A stretch of 64,000 bases of DNA from contig BROE01000020.1 of NCBI GenBank assembly GCA_036571765.1, positions 8,916,240 to 8,980,239 on the forward strand, in the 5' to 3' direction. A model generated the notes under the pieces. That model was not told the DNA's origin. It did no database searches and saw only the letters and a list, made by a program, of their open reading frames with translations. Shown here one piece after another: positions 1 through 14,171 of this stretch (the stretch's first letter is position 1; each line of letters starts with the position of its first letter). This DNA is from Plecoglossus altivelis. Taxonomy: Eukaryota > Chordata > Actinopteri > Osmeriformes > Plecoglossidae. The translations under genes were made by a program, and so were the position numbers.

Positions 1-960
1 ACGTCCCTAGCACGCTGCTGTAGCTTTTGAAAGCACCTTGAAACATAATCATCCCTCCCTACTCCACGGCCCTGTTGTAGCTGTAATCATGAAGATGCAG
101 GGATATAAGAGTGCCAGTGGTGTTTTTCTGAGATCAAGCTGCTGTTTATGGCTGCGAGAAGGCTTGTTTATTCCACAGGCGGACTGACTTTCATTGTCTT
201 ACTGTTGGGATGTGGAGTGCAAGCACTGCCGCCACCCCCCCTGTCGCCCCATAGCTATGACTTTTATCTGATATTGTATACAGCTATAGAGAAGGGCAAG
301 GAGGGTGAGAATCACTGAGAGAGAGAGAGGAGGGGGGGGTGTTTGGAGAGAGACAGCGATTGAGGGGAAGCAAGCTTCAGGCAGAAAATAAGAATGTATG
401 TTAGGATTCCTCTGAAGGTGTGATCGATGGTACCAGTTTGTGTCTTTTTGTAGAAATATTGAGGACTTTATTGATCTTTACTCTCTTTCAAGCCTAAGTT
501 AGGTACAGCCTTCCAGAAATGACGGCTTGCCCATGTGCTTAGGATTGAAAGCGTACCGATGTCAAAAGTCAAATGCAGTACCCGGGAATGAACAAACAAC
601 CAAAACACAAACCACTCTATTCAGTGGGACTTTTCTGGCATGGTAATGATGTTTTTATGTGGTTTCTGCTTCAGTGTAGCCCGGAGCTATTATAGGCTCA
701 TGGGTGATTGCTCTTCCTGTTGCATACCAAACACTGACATCTTCGGAAGGCCAAAGTCCCACACTAAGACACAAAATTAGATTCCATTATCTGCTTTAAT
801 TTCTATGTGAGCAGGCTGACTGGGACAATATGGAGGTCAACAAACAGATGATCACACAGAGAAAACCCTTTTAGAGGTCAAGCCTAACAGTGTAATGGCA
901 GCATTTAACATTTGCACAGTAATCCACAGGGACATCTGAGTCTATGTGGAACCGTATGAG

Positions 961-1013
961 CGTGTGTGTGTTTTTGTGTGTGTGTCTTTGTGTGTGTGTA
1001 TGTGCATTTGTGT
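961..1013. repeat. Interrupted GT microsatellite
   Basis: A run of GTGTGT units is broken by T-rich interruptions (GTTTTTG, CTTTG, ATGTGC). It lies in cdh4 intron 2. Interruptions of this kind suggest an old, relatively stable tract. Confidence 0.85.
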
Positions 1014-1765
1014 TTGGAACAAATGAATCGTAAAAATTGCTAAATGTTTATCAAGTAAACACATCAGTCAGTCACGCTTTCTTTGGTTGCCATTCTTTCA
1101 AGAAAAAAGCTTTGCATGGCAGTCAATGTTAGAAGGATGGGGTTGGATGAATCCTAAACTAAACAAACAATGAGAGAATTAATGAGAAAAGTATTATCAG
1201 TTTTCCATCCTGTGTATGTATATATATATTAAGCGTGTGTGTTTAAATCTGCGAACGTGTGAATGGGGCTTCTGGGTGGCACATAGTGTAGAGAATGTAC
1301 TGTTGGATCTAAGGTCTTCATGCAGGGGACTAGATACGCTTCCGATGCAAGCCTGCACGTCTTCCCTCTCTTCACCCCTGTCAATCCTGGCACTGCCTTT
1401 ACTGTCTGGGAAATAAGTAAAACCGTTTTTTAATTTATAGGAGAACTCTTGACTGAGTTTTGAAATGGATACACAAGAGCATAGGAGTGAAAATGGTCAA
1501 GTATTACATCATTTTACAGACAGTTTTTCATTCTAAGCACTCATGGTAATATCTGGTCCCTGAATAAAATCTTTATTACAAAAGATCAGAACACTGGCAC
1601 ATTGGTATTCTTTGGTTATTGAATGCTGACGAATGTAAATTTGTAAATGGTCCTTCTGTGGAAAACGATTTAGGGAAAAATGTACTTTTCAGCCGATTCT
1701 ATTAAATCTTTCTACAAGCCAGCAATAAACATATCTGGCAAGGCAAAAGTTTCCATTCAAACCAA

Positions 1766-1794
1766 ATTGTGCAGAAATAATATTTCTGCACAAT
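1766..1794. repeat. Perfect inverted repeat (13-bp arms, 3-nt loop)
   Basis: The arm ATTGTGCAGAAAT is followed by AAT and the exact reverse complement ATTTCTGCACAAT. As RNA or single-stranded DNA it would fold into a short perfect hairpin. The stem is shorter than a typical microRNA precursor and the flanks do not extend the pairing, so a pre-miRNA is unlikely. Confidence 0.8.
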
Positions 1795-4700
1795 TATTGT
1801 AAGAAAGAGCAACAAAATGTTTTCACTACGTGACCAAAACAAGATTAAACGCACCTGCTCCCTCTAAATTAAAATTGGAGCTACATAGAGGAACATAAAC
1901 CCTAACCAAACAGAACCCATCAATGGGTGGACCGGTACTCATGCATAATGCAAAAGAGAGTGGTGAGATTCAAATTAAATAGCTAGCGATGAGGAGGCAA
2001 GGAAATAGCTCTCAGTTGAAGGGATCCACACACTGCATGTGTATGTGTGTAAATTACACACAGCAAGCTTTAAAGATCAAAATAGACAGAAAATTGATAC
2101 AATCAAATGCAAAAACAGCATAGCCATGGGAGGTACAATTTCTCTTCTCTTAAGGCCTCATCTTTCAACCACCATATATTTTGTGCGTCGAGGCACCCTG
2201 AAACCTTGCACCTTTCCAAGAACCCAAAACATTTGCCAAAGCCAATCAGAGCTGTTGAGAAACCCAATGGGTTCTGTCTTAACCTTGTGCATATGTTACT
2301 GAATATACTTTAGTTGCTTGGCAAAGAGTAAACAAGTCCTCAAGGCAAATAGTTTGAAATCTAAATGAGGAAGTAGAGTACTTTGGTTTGGAGTAGCAAA
2401 ACAGATGGTCGGGTTGAGTTTAACGCTAAGGAGAAGATAAACCTCCGAAAAGGAAAAATCGTAACAAAAACGGTGAACTGAAAATCTGACAGCAATTGTA
2501 TCTATCCTCCACAACCGGCCGAGAAAAAAGTGGTACCGATATGAAAAACGCTAAGACCTAGTTTTAGAAATTGGGAATACTCAATGGAGGTGGATCTAAA
2601 GTACTTTCCCTCTTTATAGGCATTGTATTTGATGGACATGTCTGTAAGTTCTCCCTCACGTGGAGCTCAGAAAGTACAGTAAGAGGTCTGCCCAGAAGCT
2701 CGCTCTTACCAGAATCCCCCTCTCACTCCCCCTGTCTCCCATGCCTATCCTTTACTTGCTAATGAGGCATTAGATTGACAGCTGGATTACTGGGATGGTT
2801 TGTAATCCTTTAATTTCTCAATTTAAGATAATCACCCTGTGGAAGGAGCGCAGCCTCCTTTTCCTGTGGCTCATGTCACTCTTTCTTTTTCTTTCTTTAT
2901 ATATCTTTCCCACTCATTCATTCTCTGTCTCTGTTCTCCGCATGCATATGCTGAGGGTACAACAACTGATGACAACATGATTACAAGCACACAAACATTG
3001 TGGTGCAGATATCATTAAAGTTATACAACAGTGACATACTACAGTACGCCCACTAAGCCCCAGCGGTGAGTAAATACAAACACACAAACAGTAAGCAACA
3101 GACAAATACCAAAACTGTAAAAAAAATAAAAAAACAACTATAGCTAAGAAAAGAGCTACAGTTCTGTGATTAGGGACAGTAAGGGTCATTGTCATGTTCA
3201 AAATGGGTCGTACAGGCAATTTGAGATTTAAGTATCTTAATGAAAGAGAAGCAAAACCCCATGGTTACAGTAATATGTAGTAGAGACACTGGCTCTCTAG
3301 AGATGTATCTAGCAGTGGCTCAGAGAAGTCAATGTGTTGAGCACAGCGAGACGTAAATCATTTTGATTGGGCGATGTTTTCAGCTCCTCCAGATCTGGTG
3401 ACTGGGGATATGAGTGTTGGGGAACACGGGGGTAAAGTGGCAGTACAAGGTCAAAACGCCTTGGCCATAACTCACCTATAAAGCGAGACTTCACACCACC
3501 TCAAGTCCCAGACTTGGTACCGCCAAGGAACCGACAGCTGTGTTTCTGGGACTGTAGGCTTCTTTAGGGTAGCGTACAGCGGCTTTTACATTGTATGGTA
3601 ATAACACAGTAATCACCAGCCAATTGCTGATCAAATGTCAATAGTTATGATTTAGTCAACAGTCTAATAGTCATTGGTAGGTAATGTGCTCCTAACCTCC
3701 AGTAGTGACCTGCTGGCTGGAGTGACAGGGAGACAGTGGTGAGAGACTACTGGCAATGCTGCACATGTGTTTCAAGTGAATGCATTCAAGGCCTGAAAGA
3801 AGGGCTTCTTTCATGACCAAAAAAGCACAAGGTGTTGTAACTATAATCCATTACATTACATGAAAGCATATATAATAGACACATTGTGAATAAATGCTCT
3901 AAGTCATTGTAACTTCCACCCTTTCGCATGGAGCCTGGATTTATATTCAGATGAATGTAAATCCTGGGGCTTATGGAAGAGTAGAATCTTAGTAATGAAT
4001 TGGTTGATGCAGGGTTACACACTGTTAAGAGGTGAAATAGGGGTGAAAGAGAGGTTTCCAAGCAGCAAAATGATTCATTTCTGCAGTGCAAACAATCTAG
4101 TCTTTCAGGACTTAATCGGTATCCACGATCGTTAGAGTGCACCCAGTTGTAACATTCTCAAGCACATTGATTGTGAGAGGGTGGTCAATTAAAAAAAGGT
4201 TTTCATTAACATTACAAATAGCATTCATGAATTACAAGCTTCAACAACCAACACACACTTTATAGGAAAAAATCAAATCTTGTCAGCACTGTTGACTGTC
4301 TGTTGATCTCTGCATTGACAGGTATCAGAATACTCACAGTATTGGGTTCAATTCAGGGCAGTTAATCAGACCATCTATTTCTGTGAGCATGTCTGTGAAA
4401 AACATGACGAGTAACCACTTTGGTCAAGCACATCCTCTTCAAATAGCAAGTTGGGTGTTACAGTTGGGTGTGAACTTTTTAAAAGGGTTTAGAAGCATAC
4501 TTTCAGGTTTTCATTTGTATTGAGAGGGGCTTTTGATGCTTTTCACACAACCGTACGGCAAAATACAAAAATACTACTTGTTTATAAATATGTCTAAAAG
4601 TCAGCACAACCTTGGGGACATCTAAAGGTATACAGTGAGGGTTCTGATTTCCCGGTATAGTAGACCTTCACTAGGGCCATTATGTCAGGTATGGTGGTGT

Positions 4701-7165
4701 TACAGAGTGGAGACATTCAATGGGCCCTTCAATGTTTTCGCTGACAGCTATGGGCCCCTAACTTCTCTACCTCTAGGGAAAGAAAATAAGTGAGAACCCA
4801 TTGTGTCTACTGTGTATGCATCTTGGGTGGCAGGGATGATGGAATAGGCTCACAGTGGATGTCATGTTGTAGGGAGTTTGAAGCGTATAGGGCCGAGTCT
4901 AGCGTTTGTATGGAGAGGAGATAAAGAGAAATGAGGTGGCTCATCCTCTGTACCTGTGTTCTATCAGCTCCCCACAGACAGCCAGTCCTGGGTGGAGAGA
5001 TGAAAGGCTCTCCGGAGGACAAGAGAAACAGAGTGAGTCGAAGGGAAAATGGCATCCTGCTTATCAAACGCCTCAAATCGTAATCCCCTTTTCCCAGGGT
5101 TTGGACATACTTATAAGGGAGCCGCTGCCTTGGAGAGAGAGGAGGAGTCTGAGATTCTGTACAGTACAGCACAGACCAGTAAGACTGTTTAAACAAGATA
5201 GGACTTTCTGTTGGATATTTTCCCAAATAATTGGGGTCAGTTGGGTCTGAACTGCTAAGTCCGGTGCTTGATGACTGATGAATCTTACCAGATTTAATAC
5301 CAAATCAGATGACAGCATTTGAGCGTAATTCACTGTATGGTCATCTGTACATGGACCAACCCAAAAGAAGACAGCGCTCTTTGAAAAACCAAAGCAGTAG
5401 AGGGGCAACTATGTGAAATAAAAGCCTTACAGGCCTGGGTGGAAATCAAATATCGAATAGATTCCATATTCCACCGGGTATGGAAGCTAAGAGGTCAGCT
5501 CCTTCAAAGAAACACAAGAAAACACAAAGTTTGGATATCAAAACAAGGGTATTCTGTTTGAAAGGATTGAGCAGTGCATGTTGAAGTTCACAAAGCTATG
5601 ACTTCAATCCAAAAAATGCGCGTGTCCAGAGAACTGACACTTCACTTGTGGTGCTGTCACCCTAAAAACCAAGTTGTCATGGCCGCGTTCTTGTCACGGC
5701 CGCTGTCACCCATCACACTTCTATCCCTTTCTTTGGGTCCTTTCCAAGAATCTAAGGCGATCAACGCTAACTTTTGTTTTCCATATAAAAGTTACCCTGA
5801 ACACTGTACATGACATAGAATGTAGTCGTAAACACTAAATAAAACCCCTCACGATTAAAAATAAAAACATATACAAACTAACCTCTCTATCTCTAACATG
5901 TGAGGTGCAAAGGGTAAAACTCTCCACCATGTCTTTTTGAATACCAGCTGACAACAACTTTTAGAGCAGCTATCCTGAAGAAATTACAGTTTGATTCAAT
6001 GTCTTTGCACTCTACCCCCTCCTCCTGCCCACGTTCCTGGATGTCTGTTCCAGCTCTCAGACCGAGGTGATGGTTTACACAGCGATGTGCAATCACCGGA
6101 ATATCCCTTTTCATGGCCTATCTGGCCACAGCAGGGATCTGCACGGAATGGGGGCTCTGTCTCACTAGGCCGCCTGCCTGCCAGCCCGCTAAAGATTTTG
6201 CTCCAACTCCCTGCTAACACAGAGAGAATCATCTCCATGGAAGCATGAACTAATTCATCCTGTTAAACTTCGGGCGGCCCAGGGATTTGCTAAACATTAG
6301 CTAAACAAAGGCCTTTTACTGCGACCATAAACTTGCAGCGTAACAGCCTGTTTAACCTATAAGGCAATAGATATGACCTACAGAATTGAATAATCAATTC
6401 AATAAAGCGTAAGGATGACCTTCTGACGCTTGCAGATACGTATCTGAAAATGTAACTAGACAAACTAGGTCTGAGGCCATTATGTTCTAAACAGGAAGTG
6501 AGGTCAGGAATAATTGGATAAAATCCATTTAGGCAGCGATAAGGTCCAACACCTATGCATAACCATTAACACGGTAGAGTGTGCAGCGAAATCTGACTTT
6601 CATCTCATTATCCTACACGTCATAACCTTAGGACCATACAAGAGAAAATACTTTAAGTCCACTGATTGCTGTTCTCATGAGCCACTACCACACCGCACCT
6701 GCCACAGCAGTGCACAGTATTGCTCTTAGACAGCTTTGCTCTGTGACTTGGGCCTCAGTGGTCAAACAAATATCTCACACTTTTGCAACTATACTCCCTC
6801 ATCTCTTCGGCCTTCATTTGTTTCCTTGACAATGACGGTTCTGGGTTATGCACTCTGTGTTGTTAGTATGAAAGCTTTTCTCCCTTTTCTCCTTAGAAAA
6901 CAAGCTCTCTGTCAGGCCAGCCACTGCACATTAATCATAGCATGACGACTTAAGCTGCCGCTGCTGCTCTCCCTCAGACTGGCCAGCAGGGAGGACAGCC
7001 CTGCACACATTGATTTTCAGCATAAAAAGCGTACAGAAAAGCATAGGAGGAGCCAATGTAACATGAATATTACAGCAATGATTGCTGGACAATGTAGACC
7101 GAATCAGAAGGATTGGGCTGTGAGAGATGTGAGCCTCACCTTGCACAAGCGCTCATACACACCGC

Positions 7166-7222
7166 AGCACACCCAACACACACACGCGCACACATCACCC
7201 ACCCACACACACACACACATGC
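7166..7222. repeat. CA-rich microsatellite
   Basis: Interrupted CACACA units with ACCC and GCGC interruptions, including a cleaner (CA) stretch at about 7204-7218, inside cdh4 intron 2. Confidence 0.8.
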
Positions 7223-8398
7223 TCACGTGTCACACATACAAACATGGAACACACAGACACAAACACCAAGGCTCTGTAGATGGCCCATCTGCCCAGATGC
7301 ATCACATTCTGTCAACGTTGTTTTTGGCTTGGGTCACTGAGGACACCATAGCCAATTTCCAGACAGGCTGAAACCTTCAACCCCATGCCTTCAGGCAAAG
7401 TAGCTCCCTATTGGCTGCATATGCATCCTTGTCCAGCTCCTCAGTAATGAAATCACCACCAGAATAATACACTTGTTTCACTTTTCTTTTTTTTTGTCGC
7501 AACAATAGAAACATTCCCCCAGAAAATAATATTCTCAACAGCAAAGACACACTGAGTTTTAGGACCACTAACCATTTACTGTTAGAGAGTATAACCTGTG
7601 TTCAACACCTTTGACACATTTTCTGTTCTACATTTTCAATTATAAGAATTTGAGCATTGATATGGATTATATCTAGTGTTTGCTTTGATGTATAAAAAAG
7701 TCAAAAATGCACTTGATGTTTTTTCACAAATCCCTATTAGATTTCCAGACTATGCTGAGGTGTGTTGGAAAACAGCATCATTTTACCTTGCTGAAGAACA
7801 GCCACACAATAGACATACTGCCTGCACTGAAAAGAAATGGAGCGAATGAAAAGAGAATTGAATTCTCAAAAAAATGCAGAGAATAAAAAGGAAAAACGTA
7901 TTAAGGAAGATATTGGGTATAAAATAAAAGCTTTCGACTCCTGATCACAAACACACAGAGCAGGAGATACACAGGCCATTTAAATGACTCGCTTTGTTGA
8001 GCCTCCAGCCTAAAGAACCATTAAGAGAAGAAGTAGATAAAGAAAAAGTATTCTGCATACGCTGGTAAATAGAGGTCCAATGATTGAAAATGCAATTAAT
8101 TCCCTGGACCTTTCATGTTATTTAGATGGAAGTATTACATGGTATCCCAGGTTATACGAGTTATCATAGATGTCACCAATTACATCACGCGTCACCTCAT
8201 ACATTCTAATCTTCTACTTCTGATTGAGTTCTGTCACAATGCATGTTCTGACCTTCTTAAATGGTGTGACAGTCCTGATCTATAATATATGTCAGCTCCT
8301 CCACACACACGCTCTGATTGACTTCTATGGACTTCTATGACATCTCTGGAGGATGAGAAGCCTGGTCAGTAGATGAGATCCACAGCCTCTGTGCTTAC

Positions 8399-9532
8399 CT
8401 TTGAGAATGCTGTGGCCTCGCAGTACATCCCTTGAGACGATCACAGTGTAGAAACTCTCAGAGAAGCCTGGTCTGCAGAGGGGTTTGAGCGGCTGGGCTG
8501 CCTTCATCCCCTGAGGAAAAACAAGCAGGATTGTTAAGCATTGGCAAATTGACTTGTGGCCACAGGGCAACAGGATGATCTTGTAGGTTTCCAGCCTGTC
8601 ATTGAACCTGGGAGTTCCTGAGATGGGGACTGGTGACCGGAGTAGACGATTTCCTTTCGATAACAACTGGTGCAAATGGGTTATAGTATTTTCGAGTGCA
8701 TCACACAGAAATTGTTGCTCCAGTGGCTTCTAGTTTATTGTAGTGGAGTGTGGTTTGCATAGATGCACTCCTTGTACTTTTCGACAAGGATAATGATAAC
8801 GTGGTAATGAAGAGAGTAAATGAAAATGAGAGGATCGTAATTTTTCTCAAATCAAGGGAGATCACCGTCACAATGAACTTTTGTTGACGAAATATGTAAG
8901 AGTTCATCATTTGTCTCACCGTTTCTCTTAGACTGCGTAAGATTTTGCTATCGGGTCAGCTATTATTTACGATAACAAAAAATGTGCTCTCGAAATAAAC
9001 AAGAAGTTAACGGTTTAGGTAGAATCGAGTGTCTGAAGCGTGGATAGGTGCTTCAGGTAAAATTCACAATAGTCTAAATTAATCAAATCTAAACGTTCGT
9101 TAAGTTTGAAGTGACTAACTGAAAGAATGTCATGAAACAAAATCCTCTGCAATATAAGAACGCATAAGAATACGACACATCAGTCATTGTTAATACCGTT
9201 CAAAATGTTTGGTTAGTACATTTCCTTTTCCGCAGACTACAGAGAAAATCGTCACATGTCTTTATAAAATATATTTAAAGATCTATGCTTGTTTAATTTA
9301 CTATAAAATGTTACAATGTATGCGCTCATGTTGCCTATAGCGCAATGCCACTGCAGGGTAAAGTCATCACCGCCACATTTCAGCACCATACACAGCACCG
9401 CAAAGCTCATGTAACGACCACAGTTGAGTAGCCTACTACCAGTTTTCAATTAACAAAATGAATAACTGATCTTACCAAAGATGTGCCCATAAGTAAGGCG
9501 AAAGCCATTATAACAACGCAGCCAACATTCAT
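8399..9532 (-). CDS. cdh4: Classical cadherin, probable R-cadherin (cadherin-4), first two coding exons only
   Basis: Two exons on the minus strand. Exon 1 (9532-9476) encodes 19 residues, MNVGCVVIMAFALLMGTSL, a hydrophobic signal peptide, ending at a TTTG|GTAAG donor. Exon 2 (8510-8399, 112 nt) follows a pyrimidine-rich tract and CAG acceptor in phase 0 and encodes 37 residues containing CRPGFSESFYTVIVSRDVL, which matches the start of the type I cadherin prodomain (C-x-x-GF-x-x-x-x-Y-T/S). It ends AAAG|GTAAGC in phase 1. Classical cadherins are calcium-dependent homophilic adhesion proteins of the plasma membrane; the prodomain is removed by furin-type cleavage. Residue similarity (the GFSE motif) and the neighbouring ogfr-dido1 pair, both on human 20q13.33 like CDH4, favour cdh4 over cdh2 or cdh1. 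The short matched segment cannot exclude another type I paralogue. The rest of the gene lies left of position 1. Confidence 0.8.
8511..9475 (-). other. cdh4: cdh4 intron 1
   Basis: This 965-nt intron lies between the signal-peptide exon and the prodomain exon. It starts GTAAGATC and ends with a T/C-rich tract and CAG. It is AT-rich. The open frames in it (for example 8701-8919 and 9252-9449, both minus) show no recognisable domain and are treated as chance. Confidence 0.7.
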
Positions 9533-9775
9533 CTTTGCAACCCGTCGGGATAAGGGACGGAGACTGAACCAACTCGCCTTCCTCGCCAAATAGTTATTCC
9601 AGGAGCCCTCTTTTTAGAAGCAGAACAAGCGCAGCGAATCTACACCGTCCCCACTTGTCTAGCGCAGAAGTGCCGCTGAACTGGAGATGCTGTACTCTGC
9701 ACTAAGAAGCCGGTGCTTATGGGATGTCAGCGTCATTACAACTCCTCCTACTGCACGGAGGAGAATACGTATATA
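9533..9775 (-). promoter_or_regulatory. cdh4: cdh4 5' UTR and probable core promoter with TATA-like box
   Basis: The segment immediately upstream of the cdh4 ATG is more GC-rich than its surroundings. A TATATA hexamer at 9770-9775 sits about 240 bp upstream of the ATG. If used, transcription would start near 9740 and leave a roughly 200-nt 5' UTR. TGACG half-CRE motifs occur just upstream, near 9942 and 9968. The start site is inferred from motif spacing only; no transcript evidence is available. Confidence 0.4.
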
Positions 9776-12700
9776 GTCACTGTATCTCTCTCTCCCTGAA
9801 GCACGGGTTGCTTTCTATCAACTTAGGTTAAGATCATGCTTCAAAAACATGGAAGAAAAACATGTCAGACCGAAGACGCCGGAGTTCCATTTCCATTTTA
9901 GAAGCTATTTTGCATTGTTTTTTTAACGAGTCTATTTCTTACGGTGACGTTTCTAGTCTCATTGATCTGACGTAGACGACAAAAAATGTAATTACTGCTG
10001 CAGTTTTGGATTAATGGATTAAGCAGTATTTACATTTTGTAGATGTAATAGAAGTGTAGTTGTTCAAAGTAGGACTGAACATTTAACATTTGCACAGAAA
10101 CCTTTATTACTAGTTGGCAATGTCTTACTGGGAATGGGAATTGAATACTATCAAATGGGAAATGACTGCACAAGAGCAACCATCAAAAGCAACCATCATC
10201 TTACAGCATCGTTCTGTTACATAGCTTTTATCGGAGCCTTTCCATTTGTTCATTATTACTCGAAACATGTAGTCCTATGAACACCCTACAGCATGTTCTC
10301 TTGCAATTAATCAATAGGCCTTTGGCATTCATGTAATCTTCTGATAGCTATGTTCTTTAGATTTAGCCAGATATGGTGGTCTTGAATCACTTCAGACTCC
10401 ACAACAAGAAAGTCTTGATTAATGCCCAGCTTGTTTATGTTTTAGTCCATGTTATTCTAATCCAATCTGAGAATCAAACTGTGTGCAGGAGCAGCGATGT
10501 GCTTCCTGTCCTTCCAGCCCGGCAGAATGGCCATTCTGATGAGAAACCATTAGTATCTGATAAGGACACTAGGATGGACACATCCTAGCTTTATAGGGTT
10601 CCCTACTGGGTTCCACATCCTTTATGCAGATACAGTGTACAACAAGCAGGACCTGGGAAGGAGAGAGGTGCCCAAACGTCCATCAACAGGTAAACATGCT
10701 GGAGACAATATGATACTACAATGATCAACTCTAAAACTGTAGACTGGCTAATCCAAAAGGTTTTTGCAGATATACTAACTGCAGCAACAACAGAATGAAA
10801 GCAGTAACACATAGGTATTTATAAAACATAATCGATGCACAATGTAGTTTTTATCTCCAAGTTTACAAAGTGACTTTTGAAAGCTGGATCCAGAACCATC
10901 TTGTGTAGCCCACGTACACATCAGGGACTTCCCTGTCTACTGCTGTTCCACCCGTGAAAGGAATGTTCCAGAGCACAGGCCCATTGAACAGAACAAAACA
11001 GAAATACCAGTATTCCTCTGCAGAACAAATACAATAATATTCATGAAATTATTGTTTTTTTGAATTGCAACCCAAAGCACTGCCAGACTGACTCTCTGCT
11101 CAATAGATTCTGTTGCTGTGAGGTACTCTGTCTGTTTCGGAACGCAAGTAAATTATTCCACTCGAGCATTGAGCATTTGCCTAATAAAAATACCATCTGG
11201 GCACTTGAAGTGAATTGGTTTAAGGCCATGTTGAATTATTAAACAAATCTCACCAAATGGGTCCCAGTTCACTTTTTAAATCGGGAAATAAGCTATGAAC
11301 ACCATACCTTAGAGTGTACATTTAGTTTCTCTTTCAAACCGTTTGATTGCCCAGTGGGTTCTTTTGCTGAATTATTTTCCTCTCACAATTTTATTGCAGT
11401 CAGTTGGACACCAGGCTGTTTTTACGGCCATCTTCTGAGAGTGCACAATACAAGATAAAGCAGCATTCATTCAAATGCCCAAGGCTTGTTTGAAGGTAGA
11501 AGTTGACTCAAACACTTCAATGCAGGAAGTTCAGCTCACACTAACCAAATATGTACCACAGACAGCGGTACATAGGCTTCCACCTATTTGTCTGTGGTCA
11601 CATCAAATGATACAATGATGTGCTGGATGTTTATGTCGTTTTGAAAAGTGGGTTTTTTGTATCGATTGTTGATATGACAGCTGAAGATGCTAACCTCCCC
11701 TATGTTGCATACTCAGATGTCAGCAATATCTAAAACCAAGTGGATAACCGTTATAAACATCATTCAACATTCATTTTGATACAGTAGTAGGGGATTTATC
11801 ATCAACAGACATTTTCAAGAAATATATTCACACTTGAGAAGATGTGTAATTTTTTGAATTCACCCATTATTTTAATGTCTAATCTGGTGCTGATTAAATG
11901 TCCAGTGTTCTACCTTGTTTTATAATGCAACATGCAGTATAGCAACACAATGTGTTTACACCTTACTCTACACTGTGCTCAGAGCAATCTTTGAAATCTC
12001 GGACAGTGAAAAATAAATTATTTCGGAGTAGGTCAACTTTTAAGTGTGGCTAGCCATGGCTATCAGCTACGAGTAACAGTGCAAGTCAGCAGGACGCTTT
12101 CTGTTCAGGGGAGAAAGAGCATCATTCTCCCTGGCCTTTTGACTGCAGTTTCAATATAAAAGAATTGCTTGATAGCCCTATGAGGAACTGACAGTGATGG
12201 ATGATGTTGGCAGTCGTTTGATTTTCATTTGAACCATAACATTAGAATCTACTCCGCTTAATTAACCTTTCTGTCTGTTTCCACTCGGTGGGGTTTCTTT
12301 GGCTACTGAAGCCAAGCACTGCCACTGCCTCCACTTATTTCACATGGAATTTACACTCTCTGAGGTAATCTTCACACAATTTGAAATGTGTTTTATAGAG
12401 GTGTGGAGATATGAGCGAAACCCCACAGTGTATGTCTACCTTGACTTATTTTGAATCATGAATAAACATTTGTTTTCAAGCTTATTCTAGTCTTTTGAAT
12501 GGGCTTTTCAAAACAGCCGTAACCAATTGTGAGCATGGTCTGTAACTACCGTACATGTGTTAGTTGTGTCTAACACAGTACTCATTTGAAAAGCACTCCT
12601 TGGACTTTAGACATTGCACGTGCTATTCTGAAACTTATTCGGGAATAATACATCTTACTTTTTCAAATGAAAATGCACACACAGCATTTACATGACTGCA

Positions 12701-14140
12701 TAGAGTCCTTGCATATGGTGGGATTAATTAATAAAAGATGCAGTCTTGAGGGGAGTTCTGTTCAATAACAACAACGGCACAAGTTCTGTCTTACAAAAAA
12801 AAATGCAATAACGCACAAAACTGTCATGTGAATAATTCAGAGGCAGAATGCATAAATAGTGGATTAAGCTTGATTTAATTATGTCTGTGTGAAAGCCAAG
12901 CGTGGCATTAAACAAACAAACGCAGGCAACCGGAATGAAACGCCACCGTGCCCAAGTGGAGAGAGCTGGCAGAGGAGCCACAAGCAGGTTTCTAGTGAGA
13001 TCAAACAGCACACGCAGTCTGACCAACCCCAGTGGCTCAGGACTGCTCACCCTGGAGGACTAGTCCAGGAAGCTCCAGGTGAAGCTTTGCATTCTTCATT
13101 ATTTCATTAAATATGTCAACAGTCCTGGAGCCAGTCCTAACTATCATGTCCTGGAGCTAGTCAGCAGCATAGCAATGTGGCCTGTATTGATTTTTGATGG
13201 TCTAATGGAGAAGGACTAGAGCATATAGCATGATGAGAACAAACAGAATGATAGTCCTATTACCCAAACACTGTTTTGAAAACTGAGGCGTATAGTTCAC
13301 CCTTGCTAAAAGATCTAGCATGGACACATGCCAGTATCCCTAAATACATAGGCTATCTGTTGTTTAGGCTTGGTATTTTTACTAATCCTTTATTTTGACA
13401 GTATCGTTTATTGGGTTGTGAAAACAAATGTAGTCTCATTTCACAAGAACCAGTAACAAATGAACTGAATATAAAGCTATTCTCCAGCCTCTGGAATTCA
13501 ATAAGAAGATTGAGCAATGATCTCAGTCCCTAATGTACATCCTCTAAATCACAGGTAGTGAGTCCAGGCCGCATGCAGACTTGGCAGTCAGACTAGAAAC
13601 ACCCTTTGAATCCAGAGCCATCAGCTTTCATTACAACTGACTTCTAAAAGCTAACCAGCGTTATCACGCCTTAAACCTTCAGAAAGAAAAATCAATGCCT
13701 CTCACAAGTGAGAAACTTTGAGCGAAAGCAATGTGATGGGCACACTGTCTTCAAAGATGTTGGAGAATATGATTTATGCTAACTTGGACTTTATTCGGTT
13801 GTTACATATTTGCGGAATATAGTTAAAATACGATCCAACAGGCCATTGCTGTCTTCCTTGATGCAGTGTTCCACGTGTTCATCTGTAAATCGATGGCTTC
13901 ATGTCTCGAGAGCAGCCGTCATCATCTTGTTCTCAGGCGGCCATGTCTCATTGGCCAGACTGTTCAAACTCTATCTGTGGCTGGGTGTCAAACATCTTAG
14001 CCTATTTGAATTTGCACTGCCCTCTATGTCTCCTTCCAGGCATGGATATGAAATATTGACTAGTCTGATCTTGGGGGGCCTTCAGCTATTTCATGACCAA
14101 AGTGCTGACACACCAAAGTGGAAAGGGAAGGAAGGAAGCA

Positions 14141-14141
<1 letters not shown>

Positions 14142-14171
<30 letters not shown>
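14142..14171. repeat. (GA)n microsatellite
   Basis: About 15 uninterrupted GA dinucleotides, preceded by purine-rich GGAAGGAAG sequence and followed by further GAGA motifs. The whole segment of about 100 bp is a polypurine tract on the plus strand. Confidence 0.9.

Larger units (their letters stand above)
1..8398 (-). other. cdh4: cdh4 intron 2 (partial), no coding exon seen
   Basis: This non-coding DNA lies downstream of cdh4 exon 2. A very long second intron is typical of classical cadherin genes. No open frame here resembles the expected exon 3 (remainder of the prodomain). The stretch holds a GT microsatellite (961-1013), a perfect 13-bp-arm hairpin (1766-1794) and a CA-rich tract (7166-7222), and otherwise unique AT-rich sequence. 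Short open frames are scattered on both strands, show no domain signature and lack exon-like splice context. Regulatory elements may be present but cannot be recognised by eye. Confidence 0.65.
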
